A stretch of 5,591 nucleotides of DNA from positions 1 to 5,591 of the forward strand of contig CAYYXF010000085.1 in the NCBI GenBank assembly GCA_964475545.1, in the 5' to 3' direction. The translations under genes and the position numbers were made by a program. The DNA comes from DASPTR01 sp964475545. GTDB lineage: Archaea; Thermoproteota; Bathyarchaeia; Bathyarchaeales; Bathycorpusculaceae. Position 1 is the stretch's first letter, and each line of letters opens with the position of its first letter. This document shows positions 5,539-5,591 of the stretch, piece by piece. The notes under the pieces were generated by a model, which did no database searches, was not told where the DNA came from, and saw only the letters and a program-made list of their open reading frames with translations.

Positions 5539-5546
5539 GGATGTGA
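5539..5546 (+). promoter_or_regulatory. Candidate ribosome-binding site GGATGTGA for the right-edge gene
   Basis: GGATGTGA differs at one base from the archaeal SD consensus GGAGGTGA. It ends 1 nt before ATG 5548 and 4 nt before TTG 5551. The 5-6 nt spacing at the other genes fits TTG 5551 better. Confidence 0.35.
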
Positions 5547-5547
5547 G

Positions 5548-5591
5548 ATGTTGAGAGAGGAACTTCCCCTTCCAGAGAGGATCTTGCAGAC
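5548..5591 (+). CDS. Start of a further protein-coding gene, 3' partial, unidentified
   Basis: From ATG 5548 the frame reads MLREELPLPERILQ and stays open to the right edge. TTG at 5551, the next codon, is an alternative start. A good TATA box at 5498-5504 and an SD-like site at 5539-5546 lie just upstream in the expected order, which is the main reason to call a gene from so few codons. The charged, proline-containing start has no signal-peptide character. I do not recognise the family from 14 residues. Its own promoter suggests it is transcribed independently of the GH57 gene. Confidence 0.45.
   Translation, partial: MLREELPLPERILQ

Noticed and set aside
5337..5546. Plus-strand open frame (69 codons) overlapping the GH57 end and the following spacer
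   Set aside because: It starts inside the GH57 gene in another frame, has no SD site, and runs through the hairpins and TATA box. The translation has no recognisable family.
5554..5581. Direct repeat AGAGAGGA near the right edge
   Set aside because: It consists of two short copies inside the beginning of a coding frame and is explained by Arg/Glu codons. It shows no array or mobile-element features.

Overview
The window looks like part of an archaeal chromosome, most likely a Bathyarchaeia-type (MCG) or related uncultivated lineage. This rests on four things. The phosphoglycerate kinase has archaeal-type motifs (HQGR, AFAAAHR, AGGGHT). TATA/BRE-like boxes lie at sensible distances upstream of several genes. 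Ribosome-binding sites of the archaeal GGTGA type sit 5-6 nt before the likely starts. There is also a short GH57 alpha-amylase of the kind common in archaea. The lineage is inferred from protein style only; no marker gene is present. All genes lie on the + strand and coding density is high.

Layout: (1) 1-195 is the C-terminal end of a pyridine nucleotide-disulfide oxidoreductase (NADH oxidase / CoA-disulfide reductase type), followed by a pyrimidine-rich tract. (2) 293-1318 is a bacterial-type (type I) phosphorylating glyceraldehyde-3-phosphate dehydrogenase behind its own candidate promoter. (3) 1388-2617 is an archaeal-type phosphoglycerate kinase, 69 nt after gap and probably in the same operon. 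(4) After a 160-nt spacer with a small hairpin and a candidate promoter, 2778-3746 encodes a protein with prenyltransferase/squalene-oxidase-like (alpha/alpha toroid) repeats and no assignable reaction. (5) 3848-5395 is a GH57 alpha-amylase with all five family motifs and a C-terminal DUF5752-like domain. (6) The 150-nt region after it holds stacked hairpins, including a terminator-like 8-bp hairpin whose T-tract doubles as a TATA box. (7) The first codons of a further gene run off the right edge.

How the genes fit together: gap and pgk catalyse consecutive steps between glyceraldehyde-3-phosphate and 3-phosphoglycerate, linked by 1,3-bisphosphoglycerate. The GH57 enzyme probably acts on stored or imported alpha-glucan. 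The window is therefore a central carbon / polysaccharide neighbourhood, and the toroid protein is the one functional unknown. I see no CRISPR array, transposon, tRNA, rRNA, defence system or prophage gene. I do not think a wholly new system is visible here. The points most worth checking are the bacterial GAPDH paired with an archaeal PGK, the terminator/promoter overlap near the right edge, the GH57-DUF5752 fusion and the apparent use of TTG starts.
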